Source: Sorghum bicolor (Eukaryota > Streptophyta > Magnoliopsida > Poales > Poaceae). Taken from it: DNA of 64,000 bases. Of the stretch, positions 45,896 to 56,689 are shown piece after piece. Made by a program: the position numbers and the translations under genes. Numbering within the stretch: the first letter of the stretch is position 1; every line of letters begins with the position of its first letter. The stretch lies in the NCBI RefSeq assembly GCF_000003195.3, contig NC_012873.2, forward strand, positions 11,989,894-12,053,893, written 5' to 3'. The notes beneath the pieces are model-generated. The model was not told the origin of the DNA. It ran no database searches and was given only the letters and a program-made list of their open reading frames with translations.

Positions 45896-46085
45896 GGCCT
45901 AGTCCAAAAACTTCTTAAGATTTTATATTATATCAAATCTTGTGGCTCATATATAAATTATTAAATATAAATAAAAATTAATTAATTATATAATTTATGA
46001 AACGAATCTTTTAAACCTAGTTAATTTATGATTAAACAATAATTATCACATACAAACGAAAACACTACAGTATCGAAACTGAGCC
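45896..46085. mobile_element. Degenerate GGCCTTG-family MITE
   Basis: Body words of the family (AATCTTGTGGCTCATATATA, CCTAGTTAATTTATGATTAA) lie between worn ends GGCCTAGTCC and CTGAGCCC. Confidence 0.5.
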
Positions 46086-46667
46086 CGGGATTGTGCCCAA
46101 GAATGGCGCCTGAAATTTTGGTATCGAGTCATCAAGAGCTCACGACGCATCGTCTGACTCGTATATAATCCATGACATAATGCGCAAGCACTTCATTGTA
46201 ATATCACGAGCAATTATCAGCGTTGTTCAAAGTTTTACCAAATTAGCATGTGTTCGGGCGGACGAGATCTCTCCTTGGCGCAGCGTTGGATGATGAAGGC
46301 CGACGACACCCATCATCCACACCATGTATGCATGGCGTAACTTTGGATACACAGTTCTCCACGTAATTTTCTTCTCCCGTAAATGCCTGCAATCAGCATA
46401 TATGTCGTTGAATAATGACGGCCGGGCAGCCGGAGGACCGGCGGCAAGTGCGACGGGAGTACATCTGGGACATGCATCACGGTGCGTGTCGGAGACTTGC
46501 CAAGCCTTGGATTTTATTGGGGTCCAAGCGTGGCTGCATAATGTGTCCGTGTAGAACGTGGATAGGGAACAGAAACAGACCAGTGGGGGGCACCCAGGCT
46601 GGATGAAAAAAAGAAAAAGGACACACCGAAAACTTAAGATAGAGGCGGTCATTATCCATTTTCGGTG
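46086..46667. other. Intergenic DNA left of the nested LTRs
   Basis: No gene recognised. Frames at 46324-46802 on both strands show no domain and partly run into the LTR. Confidence 0.4.
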
Positions 46668-46672
46668 GCAGG
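46668..46672. repeat. Target-site duplication GCAGG, left copy
   Basis: It is identical to 51244-51248. Confidence 0.88.
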
Positions 46673-47422
46673 TGAAAGTTGTTTGGTTTTGGTAATTGAG
46701 TAACAACTTAGGTGGACTAATAGTGTTTATGTGAGATACACAGGAGATTAGTCCACGGGTGATGATATGATGAAGGAGCTCATTGCATATGAGACATGAC
46801 ATGGAGTCATGTGACCAAGATGGAGAAGATCAAGATGAGGCTTGACTTGATGGACCGGTTGCAAGAGTGAAGGGCAAGTCGGAGGCTTTGAAGCGAGGGA
46901 CCGCGTGTGACGGTAAATATTTTCTATTGCGCCGGTGGGAAATTCGCTGAGAAACACTCACTGGACGCTGATGTTGGCAGTACCGGACGCTAGTCCAGAG
47001 CGTCCGGTGTGGTGTCTGTGGCGCAGGTGTGCACCGGACGCACCGGAGTGAGTCCGGTGCTTAGCGTTCGGTGTGCGGACGGTTTGGCGACCTTCTTTGC
47101 GCTTAAGTCCGATGAGCACCGGACACTTAGGGTGCGTCCGGTGACCGCGCGAGTTTGCGGAGCTCTTTGCGCACGGGTCCGGTGTGCACCGGACGCGTCC
47201 GGTGTGACGCAGTAGAGCGTCCGGTGGTGCTGTGCAGGCGCGCGTGCGCAGTAGCCGTTGGCGGCAACGGTCGAGTTCAAACGGCTAGTGACACGTGGCT
47301 GACGCCTGTGCACCAGACGCTGGGAGTTGAGCGTCCGGTGGCTCCCTGTGAGCGTCCGGTGCCCACGTGTTTTGCCCAGTGAAGGGGCAACGGCTAGTTT
47401 AGCCCTTGGGGCTACAAATAGA

Positions 47423-47427
47423 AGTGG
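47423..47427. repeat. Target-site duplication AGTGG, left copy
   Basis: It is identical to 50155-50159 across the inner LTR. Confidence 0.82.
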
Positions 47428-47656
47428 TGGTGAAAGCCCTAGTTTGGTTTTGGATAATTGATGAAACCCTAGTACTAACCTCTATACTAAGTGTGTGTAG
47501 ACTTAATGAGGTTGGTACATGCCAAGTGATGGAGCAAGTGATGATCATGGTGATGATAGTGATGACCACAAGATGATCAAGTGCTCAACTTGGAAAAGAA
47601 GAAAGAGAAAAACAAAACCCTATGGAGATCAAGGCAAAGGTATTGCTTAAGGTTTT

Positions 47657-49140
47657 GGTTTTGGTGATCAAGACACCATAGAGGGTGTGATCACATTTAG
47701 GATAGATAGTCGTACTATAAAGAGGCGAATTCTTTGGCTAAAGCGGTTATCAAGTGCCACTAGGTGTCATTGTTCATGTGCATGCATTTAGAACCTAGTG
47801 AGCTAACTTAACCCCTTCGAAGAAAATGATTGTGAAAAAGCTAACACACTTGCACTTGTTGGTACACACTTAGTGGTGTTGGCACACTTTAAGAAGGAGA
47901 TGGAGTGTAAAGGGTAGAGAGGGGTTTGGGTTTGAGAAATGAAATGCATATTTTCTATTACGCCAATGGAAAGTTTGAAGAAGTCACTGGAGTGTTTCTC
48001 ACTGAAAAATACTCACCAGACGCTCTGACCGCAGGCACCGGACGCTGAGCCTACGATTCCGGTGTGTTGTTTGTCTTTGGCAAGTTAGCAGCGTGCACTG
48101 GACGCCAAGCACCAGACGCGGGCTAGACCCTGTTCTTGCATCCGGTGTGGCTTGTTTTCAGTAGTGAGATTGACTGTGAGCACCAGACACTCGGAGTGAG
48201 TCCGGTGGTGTGAGTCTGGTACTCCTGCATTTTTGCAAAACTCTTTGCGTACGTGACCGGTGTGCACTGGACGCGTCTGGTATCTACTTGACCGTGTCCG
48301 GTGGTTTGAATATTACCGTTGGAGATCAACGCGCGAGATTTAATTAGCTGACACGTGGCTTAGGGTTTTGGTTTTGGTGATCAAGACACCATAGAGGGTG
48401 TGATCACATTTAGGATAGATAGCCGTACTATAAAGAGGGGAATTCTTTGGCTAAAGCGGTTATCAAGTGCCACTAGGTGTCATTGTTCATGTGCATGCAT
48501 TTAGAATCTAGTGAGCTAACTTAACTCCTTCAAAGAAATTGTTTGTGAAAATGCTAACACACGTGCACACTTATTGGTACACGCGTTGTGCTGTTGGCAC
48601 ACTTTGAGAAGGAGGTGGAGTTTGAAGGGTAGAGATAGGATGGGTTCCTCTCGGCGGGATTCGGCGCTTTTCGAGAAAATAAAGTGCATATTTTCTATTG
48701 CGCCGATGGGAAATTTGGAGAAGTCGCGGGAGTGTTCCTCGCAGAGAAACACTCACCGGACGCTGGCCTTTGAGGCACCGGACGCTGAGGCTGAGCGTCC
48801 GGTGTGCTGTGTTGCTAGGGTTAAGCACCGGACGGTGAACACCGGACGCTGGGGAGCTCCTATTCATGCGTCCGGTGCTATCTGACTTCGGTCGGAGTGT
48901 CTAACTGGAAGCATCGGACGCTCAGGGAGCGTCCGGTGGTTAGCTTCCGGTGTGCGGGCGTTTTGCAACCCTCTCTACGCATGGGTCCGGTGAGCACCGG
49001 ACGCTACCGGTGCTTAGCGTCCGGTGACCTGCAGGTTTGCGGAACTCTCTGCGCATGAGTCCGGTGTGCACCGGACGCGTCCGGTGCCAACTTGCTCAGC
49101 GTCCGGTGCACTGCAGGTGACCGTTAGACTCTAACACGAG
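47657..49140 (+). repeat. About 700-bp diverged tandem duplication within the inner LTR
   Basis: The segment starting GGTTTTGGTTTTGGTGATCA at about 47660 recurs at about 48366 and stays collinear through GCATATTTTCTATT (47947 and 48687) and the CACCGGAC motif block. The first 150 bp of the units are nearly identical; later parts differ by many substitutions and indels. Confidence 0.8.
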
Positions 49141-49278
49141 AAGTTCAAAAGGTGACACGTGGCTGTTGTTGGAGCACCGGACGCAGGTGTTGAGCGTCCG
49201 GTGCCCCTTTAAGAGTGTCCGGTGACCCCGTAGTTTGCCCAGTGAAAAGAGCTAACGGCTCTATTTGCTTGAGGGGCT

Positions 49279-49286
49279 TATAAATA
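49279..49286 (+). promoter_or_regulatory. TATA box of the inner LTR
   Basis: TATAAATA lies downstream of the motif array, as expected at the U3/R border. Confidence 0.55.
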
Positions 49287-50154
49287 CGTGTTTGGCCGGC
49301 TTGGGGCTTACTCTCTTGGCGTTCTAACATACTTGATATCCTTGTGAGCCTAAGCAAACACCTCCCACTCATCTCCTTTATAGATTAAACATCTTTGTGA
49401 GATTGGGAGTGATTCCAAGTGTATTTGCTTGAGTGATTGCATCTAGTGGCACTTGGGGATCGATTTGGCAGCGGTTTTCTTGTTACTCTTGGTGGTTGCC
49501 ACCACCTAGATGGCTTGGAGCAGTGGAGGAGGATTGGCACGAGTTGGTGATTGTTCATGGCCATCTCCCGGTGATTGTGAGGGGTCTTGTACCTTCCCCG
49601 GCGGAGAGCCGAAAGGTAACTCTAGTAAAGTGCTCGTGTCATTGAGTTACCTCACTTGTGGGTAGGTTCTTTTGGTGTCCTAGTGAGGACGAGGTTCGTG
49701 CTACACCTCTTAGCCACCGAACCACCAAGTGTTGGTCGACACAACGGGGACGTAGCGTGCCGGCAAGCACGTGAACCTCAGGAGAAAAATTGTGTGTCTC
49801 CTTTGTAATTGTTCATTGGCTTTCTCCCGGTGATTGGACTTCATATTATTGATTGGTTCATCCCCCCTACGCGGCGGTATAAAGTTCAAACCGTCTCTTT
49901 TACATTCCCGCAAACTAGAGTAGCTTACTTACTTGTATAGAAACTTTAGGTAGCTTTCTAGTGTAAGTAGTGACATAGCTCTTGTGTGCCTAGTGATTAT
50001 ATCAACTAGAATTGTTGGATAGGTGGCTTGCAAACACCCCTTAGAGCTAGAGCAAAAAGCTTCGCTTTGTTATTTACTAACCTCTTGCTCTAGTGAATTT
50101 GTAGAATCTTTTAATAGGCTATTCACCCCCCTCTAGCCATATTAGGACCTTTCA

Positions 50155-50159
50155 AGTGG
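50155..50159. repeat. Target-site duplication AGTGG, right copy
   Basis: It matches 47423-47427. Confidence 0.82.
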
Positions 50160-51243
50160 CCAGCCTTGGCTAGTGCTGAGCACCTTTGGGACTTAGTGTC
50201 CATGCTTGGGTAGTGTTAGGAAAGCCTCTAACTCACTTGTGCTTACAAGAGTGCGAATCAATAGCGAGTGAGTGATTCCAGTGCGTTGCATTGAGAGTTT
50301 GCATCGAGTGGCACTAGGTGTTCGTGTTGCAAGCCGGTGGTGCTTGTTACTCTTGGGGGTTGCCACCTCCTAGACGGCTTGGTGGCTTGTGACTCCATCG
50401 AAGCACGCAAGGAGATTGTGCGGTGCTCCGGAGAAGAGATTGTGAGGGGTACGGTGCTCACCCCGCGGGGATCGCGAAGAGCAACTCTAGTTGAGCGAGA
50501 CGTGAAGAGCAACAAGTGGTGCGACCGGGTCAAGTGCTAGAACTTGTGGTAAGCACTCCACGTGGGAGAGTGTGACTTGCGGGTCGCCACTAGCAAGAGG
50601 ACCGGCGGCAACCTTGGAGCTTGTCTCAACGGGGACGTAGCTTAGTGGCAACCAAGTGAACCTCGAGAGAAAATCATCGTGTCAACATTTGTTCTTCCCG
50701 TTGGTTTGCAAGTCCCTAACACAAGCTTGTTCTTACATTCATATAATTGTGCTTGTGTAGTTGCTCTTGTAATTAGTTAGCTTGTGTAGCTTTCTAGTTA
50801 CCTTCTTGCTTGTGTAGCTAGAAGTAGTTCCCTTGTGACTAATTTGGTTTGTGTAACCTTGTTAGTCACATTACTTAGTTTGTGTAGCTAAGTAAGTTGC
50901 GCTCTCTAATTTGGCATTAGTTGCCTTGTTATTGAGCTTGCTAGTGAGCTTAGGCTTTGCGCGCTTTGCCTTACTAGTTGTGTAGGAGCTCTCCGGTTTG
51001 CAAAGTACTAGTGGCATAGGTTTGTGTGACCTTGCTTCTAGAATTGTTTAGGTGAGCTCTTGCTAAGGTAGCACTTCGCTTGCTTGTTTAGGATCTGTTT
51101 ATGGTGCTAGAGAACTTAGATAGAGGGGTGTAGTCTTGGCTAGACCGATAGTTTTAATTCCGCACTTATTTCGGTTAGCCGGCGTGTTAAAGTTTTAGAA
51201 AGGACTATTCACCTCCCCTCTAGTCCGCCATCTCGACCCTTCA

Positions 51244-51248
51244 GCAGG
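51244..51248. repeat. Target-site duplication GCAGG, right copy
   Basis: It matches 46668-46672. Confidence 0.88.
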
Positions 51249-51284
51249 CATGGTAATTGTCTTCAATCAATGGTCATGGTAAAT

Positions 51285-52440
51285 GCAGATTAATGAAGAC
51301 GGTTGCTTTGCTCGTCTCTATAAATCGATTAAAATAAACAAAAAAAGAAAAAGCCTGCGGACCTAGATCTGGACTATGCACGAGCCTAGATCTCGTGCCG
51401 CTGCCGTCGATTTGCTCGCTTGGATCTGCTGCCCCAGCGTCGTGACCACGGATCTGCTGCCCCAGCGTCGTGACCACCGCTAGGAGGAGGGAGCCGAGGG
51501 CCCGCCACCCTAGCACTGCATGCATCGCCTGGAGGAGGAAGTCAGGCCCCACGAGCGCCGTCGGGAGGACGAGGGAGGAGGGAGCCGATGTCACGTTGTC
51601 GGAGAAGGGAGGCGGGCCACACGAGCTGCTACCGCCGCCGCCATTAGTGGAGCCCCTGCAGCTGGATTTTGGTGGAGACGGTGAGGCCTCACGTTGGATC
51701 CACCTCCTCGCGCATATCCACCGCCTCCGTTGTCGGTGCGGCCTCTATGCCATGCTCTAGCATCAGATTTGCCGCCAGGAGGGCCCTCCCGAGTGGCCGC
51801 GGCAAATCCACGACCAAGGTTACCGACGCCATGGCCTCTCCGCTGCCAGAGCCCTCCACCGTGCCATGCCCTCCGCAGGTTGTGCGACAAAGGAGGGAGG
51901 GTGTGCCGTAGTAGGTGGGGCCACCCAGTCACTGCCACCCTGTGCCCCCCGCGTTGCTGCCCTCGCGCCCCACGTGCCATCGAGAGGGAGATGGAGACCA
52001 GATGGAGAGGGAGATGGAGGCTGGAGTGGAGAGGGATAGGAAGGCGGCTCATTCTCGGAGCGAGGGAGGTCGTGCCCGAGGAGGGGCGCCACTCGGTTCG
52101 CTCGGTCTGAGTGGATGAGAAAGATAATGAAAATAAGAAACCCTAAGTGTCTGCATTTATAGTCGAAACGGTTATCAGGCCTCACAAGGGCCTAATGGGC
52201 TCAACCTTTTTGGAGGCGGTTGTCTAAAGAGGCCCGTCTACGTAAACCAATTTTAGGAGGTGGTTATTTCTTGACCGCCTCCATTAATCGATTTTATGAG
52301 GCGAGCAAGTTTGACTGCATCTGTAAATGAAAACAACCGTCTCTACTAATTGTCTAGTATTTTTGAAGACAATCAAATTTTGTAACTGTCTCTGTTAATA
52401 TTTGAGTACTATCTTGTAAAGTTACTTGTGTCTGAAAATT
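51285..52440. mobile_element. Possible non-autonomous CACTA element (ends not defined)
   Basis: Both sides carry short subterminal repeats of the type AGACGGTT / AACCGTCTC / TGACCGCCTCCATTAATCGATTTT, in both orientations (51297-51340 and 52150-52350), as in grass CACTA elements. The GC-rich centre gives overlapping frames on both strands without domains. The CACTA termini and a 3-bp TSD were not found. Confidence 0.4.
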
Positions 52441-52790
52441 GTTCTCGCTCGGCCGATGTCTTGCACACATCTGACATCTATTATATATACTGTACGCCGT
52501 AACTACAGTAGTATGCAAACCTCTATCGCCTACTGTACGTGTAGCTTCAGTACCGGCCAGTCACGTCTCATGCACCTAGATGGTACATATTTATCTGTGC
52601 ACGATGCATGCATACGACGAGCGAGTGACTAGCCGAGCAATGATCATCGACGGCAGAGGTGCATCCTCTCCAGCACACGCATACGACGACACCCCACGTT
52701 GCAACTTGCGCTGTTGCGCACATCACTGCGCTGTTGGTGTTCCTTGCTGGAGAACATGAACATGCATAGCCAGCCCGCTCAGCGAATCGT
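52441..52790. other. Intergenic DNA
   Basis: No gene or repeat ends recognised. Confidence 0.35.
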
Positions 52791-53033
52791 GGCATTGTTT
52801 GGTTGGCAAAATTTTAGGATTTCATGTATTATATCATTTTCATTTTTAATTAACAAATATTATTCTATCATAGATTAACTAGACTTAAAAGATTCATCTT
52901 ACAAATTATAGATAAACTATATAATTAGTTTTTGTTTTTGTTTATATTTAATATTTCATACATGTGCTGCAAGATTCGATGTGATGAGAAATCTAAATTT
53001 TTTAGCAAAAATTTTTAGAAACTAAACAAGGCC
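52791..53033. mobile_element. GGCCTTG-family Tourist-like MITE
   Basis: GGCATTGTTTGGTTGG at the left, GAAACTAAACAAGGCC at the right. The left flank CGT does not match the right flank TAA, so the TSD has decayed. Confidence 0.75.
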
Positions 53034-53396
53034 TAATCTTGCCAATGGCTGGGGATCGATGGATGTTGCACTGGTGTTCCTGAATATTTCTCAGAACTGC
53101 ATGCCAGCACAATCTACCTCTCCATCTAAAAAAACTTTAATTAGGTCTGATAAAAGTGAAGGTACCTTAACTTTAACTATGTTTATAAAAAATATTATCA
53201 ACAATCATAAATTCAAATATATTTACTATAAAAATATTTCAATGATGAATATACTAATTAATATTTATTTAGTATGATAAATATTAGTATCTTTTTATAT
53301 AAAATTAGTTAAACTTTAACTCAGTTTTCTTGACGTTGCATTGAGATCCAAATCATAGACCATCAAGGCCTAGCATGACTAGATTGCACACAATAT

Positions 53397-53638
53397 GGCC
53401 TTGTTTATATGTAAAATCTTTTTGGATTTTGACACTGTAGCACTTTTGTTTTATATTTGACAAACATTATTTAATCATAGACTAACTAGGCTTAAAAGAT
53501 TTGTTTCGTGATTTACAGGTAAACTGTACAATTAGTTATTTTTTTATCTATCTTTAATGCTCCATGCATATGCCGCAAGATTCGATGTGATGGAGAATCT
53601 TGTAAACTTTTAGGTTTTTGAGTGCATCTAAAAAGGAC
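53397..53638. mobile_element. GGCCTTG-family Tourist-like MITE, TSD TAT
   Basis: GGCCTTGTTTATATG at the left, GCATCTAAAAAGGAC at the right, TAT flanks at 53394-53396 and 53639-53641. Confidence 0.8.
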
Positions 53639-53641
53639 TAT

Positions 53642-54640
53642 ATCACACACAACAAGTAATTCTTGGGATCAACTAAACTAATCTAGAGTTTGATTAGGCC
53701 GATCTAGAGCCCATCCTTCGCCACAAAGCCAGGAAACACCTCCCAAGAGGACCCGTCAGGGAGGAACACGCCTAGGGTTATTCTAGGATCAATAAGACTA
53801 TCTAGAACACCAATGAATCTTGCAGAGAGATAGAACACAAATTAAGCTAATATGGTTGTAAGAAATATATTTGTATATTATTTTTAGCCATGCAAGAGAT
53901 ATGCTTATACGTTGCATTTGTAAAGTGAGTTGAAGAGTGTGGTATAAGTTGTAAAGTAGAAACATAACATAAATTTGATCTATAGAATATTTCCATCTCC
54001 CACTCTATAAATTTGACATAGACTTATATGTGAACTTTAGAAAACCATGGAATCTCAAATTTCAAGCCTTTTAGCCTATTCCATTAAGTAGATTCCAATT
54101 CTTAAAAAAAATGATGAAGGGGTCCAAACGGCTCCTTACCGTAATTCCTATATATTACCCCCGAACATGCTCTAGCTAATTGTAATCAACTAACTAATAG
54201 GAGTAGGAGTACTTTAACCTTCGATCAGCTAATAATTAGTCCTACACCTTACTATGTGATATCTGTGACTGCAACTGCCGTCTGGCGTGCTGCTGGAAAG
54301 GAAGAAGTGGTCCGGTCCAAGAACGAAATTACTGGAAATGGAGAAAAGAGGGAGGAGTTCAAAGGTCTGATAGAGAAAAAGGGAAAGAGAAAAATGAAAA
54401 GGGAACAAAGCAAATCGGATGAGAGTGGTTTTTGCCTTTCACGCCCTTTGGGCTTTTTTTTTTACGAAGGACGTTGGTGAGCAAAGCAGCAACCCAAATG
54501 TGTAGTGCAATGCCACTGGCCAAAGCAGAAAAGAAGGAGATGACCGACAAGAAAGAAGACCAGGACGATTTAACCATCATCATCCTAGTACAGTACATAC
54601 AGTAGAGCCGGCGTCCGATACGGCTACCGCATCACTTTTC
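53642..54640. other. Intergenic DNA
   Basis: No gene or defined transposon. Frames at 54256 (+) and 54598 (-) have no known domain. Confidence 0.35.
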
Positions 54641-54644
54641 TGTG

Positions 54645-54978
54645 CCTTGGTCTTATTTTTAGTTTATTTTTGGCGTCATATCGATGTTTCATGGAATTAT
54701 TAGAAAAGATGTCCGTATACTAATTAAAAAAATTAATTATATAACTCATTTAGAAATCACTAGACAAATTTATTAAGTTTAATTAATCCGTCATTAGTAT
54801 ATATATGTTATTATAGCAATTATGGCTAATTATAGACTAATTAGGCTTAAAAGATTCGTCTCCTGATTTTTATGTAACCTGTGTAATTAGTTATTTTTTA
54901 TCTATATTTAATGCTTCATATGTTTAAACATTAGATGAGACAAGTTGGAAAGTTTTTTAGTGGGAATTAAATAAGGCT
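54645..54978. mobile_element. Degenerate GGCCTTG-family MITE or composite
   Basis: Two family-like bodies are joined: GGTCTTATTTTTAGTT (54647) to about 54825 in one sense, then TAATTATAGACTAATTAGGC to GGAATTAAATAAGGCTTG in the other. Confidence 0.45.
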
Positions 54979-55174
54979 TGAGTAGACACATCTTGGATAT
55001 GTTTGGTTAGTTGGTCTGATAGAGCCTGGCTAGCAAATGTAGCCTAGGCAGCCCAGGCCTGCTCCTAGGGAGGCAACCAGCGTGTGTTCGGTTACGTACA
55101 AAGATGAAGATGGCTAAGTCGAGCGTGTGTTTGGTTGGTTGTGTTTTTTCGATAGAATCACCATATCTAAACAC

Positions 55175-55450
55175 TAGGGATGAAAACGGTACGAATATTT
55201 TCCGACCGTATTTGAGACTGAATTCGTTTAGAGGGGTTCAGATCTGTCCGTATCCGAGTCCGAATATCCAACATCCGATACCGTATCCATATCCGAATAC
55301 TTAAATCGTATATTTATGATGTCGACATCCAATCGTATCTTATCCAACATGATTGACATTATCCGTATTCGAATCCGAATCCGACCAGAAATATAAAAAT
55401 AAATATGATATTAATGATATCCGTTCGTATCCGATCCGTTTTCATCCCTA
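55175..55450. mobile_element. hAT-type MITE with perfect 8-bp TSD CTAAACAC
   Basis: The ends TAGGGATGAAAACGG and CCGTTTTCATCCCTA are perfect 15-bp inverted repeats. CTAAACAC flanks both sides (55167-55174, 55451-55458), the 8-bp duplication of hAT (Ac/Ds-like) elements. Internally the 276 bp is rich in ATCCGNATCC repeats in both senses. Confidence 0.93.
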
Positions 55451-55637
55451 CTAAACACTAGTGAGTTTACCCACAAAGAAGCAATTCATCGAACACCTTC
55501 TAAGCACAGTAGACACCTCTACTGTCGCCATCCGTTCATCCTCGTCCTCCTCTCATCTGCCTCCACCATGAGCTGGTGCCTGCTAGAGATCCCAACCACC
55601 AGCGAAAGCGTTCGCTTCATCCACAGCTGTACTGTCG

Positions 55638-56066
55638 TTGCTCATAGATTCCGCGACCGCCGTCGCCATGCATCTGCTGCACGTCCGGGCACGCTTCGGC
55701 TGCGCGCTCAACCTCGTGCTGTTCCTAGCGGTCACTGCGAGCTTCGCGGGCGCGGCGTACCTCGCGCACCACCGCCCCTGCGACCTCGCGTTCATCACGT
55801 CGCCTAGCTGGAGCTGCCTCGATGATTCGTCCTCCATCAGCGTGTTCCTGCTCGACCGGAGAGGGAGAGGAGAAGCGTCCTCCATCAGCGTGTTCCTACT
55901 CGACCGGAAAGGGGCGATTCGTCCTCCATCGATGATTCATCCTCCATCAGCGGTCCATGGAGAGGGGCGAGGAGAAGCGTGGCAGAAGAAGGGAAGCGGA
56001 GGAGGCGAGCAGAGAAGAGGTGTGGAGAGGGTGACGAGAAGCGCAAGCGAGCTCGCCCAAGCCTAG
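55638..56066 (+). pseudogene. Gene-like fragment with a hydrophobic segment
   Basis: An open frame of 142 codons has an N-terminal part HLLHVRARFGCALNLVLFLA followed by VTASFAGAAYLAHH, which looks like a membrane segment, then a Cys-containing tail. I do not recognise the parent gene. The second half is built from a 48-bp tandem duplication (SSISVFLLDR repeated), so it is not an ordinary conserved domain. A captured gene fragment inside a transposon is the likeliest reading. Confidence 0.35.
55829..55920 (+). repeat. 48-bp imperfect tandem duplication
   Basis: The block CGTCCTCCATCAGCGTGTTC occurs at about 55829 and again at about 55877, with following sequence also matching (CTCGACCGGA). 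Confidence 0.8.
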
Positions 56067-56264
56067 CTCCAGAAAAATAGACCCTCCATCCGTTTTAGCT
56101 CCAGAAAAATGGACCCTGCATCCGTTTTCTGGGAGCCTGGCCAAGGCCTATATGGCGGCCAGCGGGAGCCTGGCTAAAGCCCAAAGCCAGGAAACCAAAC
56201 AATCCAATATTAGCTCCAGCTGGCCTGTCCAAGAGTTAGCTTGGCAACCAAGCAAGCCCCTTAA

Positions 56265-56673
56265 GGCCTTGTTTAGTTCGTGAATTTGTTTTTTGTTTTT
56301 GGTTACTGAAGCACTTTCGTTTATATTTGACAAATATTGTTCAATCATAGACTAACTAGCTCAAAAGATTCGTCCCGCTTATTTCAAGCAAACTGTGCAA
56401 TTACAGGTAAAAGTGCTACATTGTCCATTTTGCAAATAAGTTTGGAACTAAACAAAATTTTACAAAATGGACATTGTAGCATTTTCGTTTGTATTTGATA
56501 AATATTGTCCAATCATGGAATATCTAGGATCCAAAAATTGTCTCGCAAATTACACAAAAATTGTGCAATTAGTTTTTTTATCTATATTTAATGCTTTATA
56601 CATGTGCCACAAGATTCGATTTGACGGAAAATCTTGGAAAAAATTGCAAAATTTTTGGGAAGTAAACAAAGCC
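56265..56673. mobile_element. Two rearranged GGCCTTG-family MITEs
   Basis: The first begins GGCCTTGTTTAGTTCG (after TAA) and is internally deleted, ending GGAACTAAACAAAATT at about 56459. A second body (TGGACATTGTAGCATTTTCG, then GGGAAGTAAACAAAGCCC) ends at about 56673. Confidence 0.6.
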
Positions 56674-56689
56674 CAAAACACTTGTATTT

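Larger units (their letters stand above)
46980..49225 (+). repeat. Array of CACCGGAC/GTCCGGTG motifs
   Basis: Roughly three dozen copies of CACCGGA or its reverse complement TCCGGTG occur, often as close inverted pairs. An 18-bp perfect palindrome CACCGGACGCGTCCGGTG appears at 47187-47204 and 49069-49086. All lie in the U3-like parts of the two LTRs. Confidence 0.85.
47428..50154 (+). mobile_element. Inner solo LTR nested in the outer one, TSD AGTGG
   Basis: The right end is TTAGGACCTTTCA (50154) followed by AGTGG; the left TSD copy AGTGG is at 47423-47427. The LTR then opens TGGTGAAAGCCC. If its true start is TGAAAG at 47431, the left flank becomes GGTGG, one mismatch from the right, so the start is uncertain by 3 bp. 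It belongs to a family related to its host LTR. It carries a TATAAATA box (49279-49286) and a roughly 700-bp internal duplication. It entered the outer LTR about 15 bp downstream of that LTR's own TATA-equivalent (CTACAAATA, about 47412). Confidence 0.88.
46673..51243 (+). mobile_element. Outer solo LTR (interrupted), TSD GCAGG
   Basis: The sequence starts TGAAAGTTGTTTGG and ends CTCGACCCTTCA. GCAGG lies directly before and after it. The LTR is split by the inner LTR 47428-50154; without that insert it is about 1.84 kb. The 5' part contains CACCGGACGC and GCGTCCGGTG motifs. The 3' part parallels the inner LTR (GTTGCCACCTCCTAGACGGC against GTTGCCACCACCTAGATGGC). The CCGGAC motif style and TTCACC..CCCCTCTAG 3' border resemble Opie/Ji/SIRE-type Ty1/copia LTRs, but with no pol present that class is inference. 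Confidence 0.9.
54995..56261. mobile_element. Possible gene-fragment-carrying class II element
   Basis: The left edge (TATGTTTGGTTAGTTGG, then GAGCCTGGCTAG) and the right edge read in reverse (TTGCTTGGTTGCCAAGC, then GTTTCCTGGCTTTGGGC, GCCAGGCTCCCGC) share a worn inverted layout. Between them are a GC-rich gene-like stretch (55568-56066) and an unrelated hAT MITE. Ends and TSD are not precise. Confidence 0.35.

Noticed and set aside
47009..47382. ORFs of 68-107 aa in the CCGGAC-rich LTR region
   Set aside because: They only translate the repeated motif and have no domain.
46980..49225. CRISPR-like array
   Set aside because: The short motifs are inverted, irregularly spaced and inside plant LTRs; there is no repeat-spacer regularity and CRISPR is not expected in a plant nucleus.
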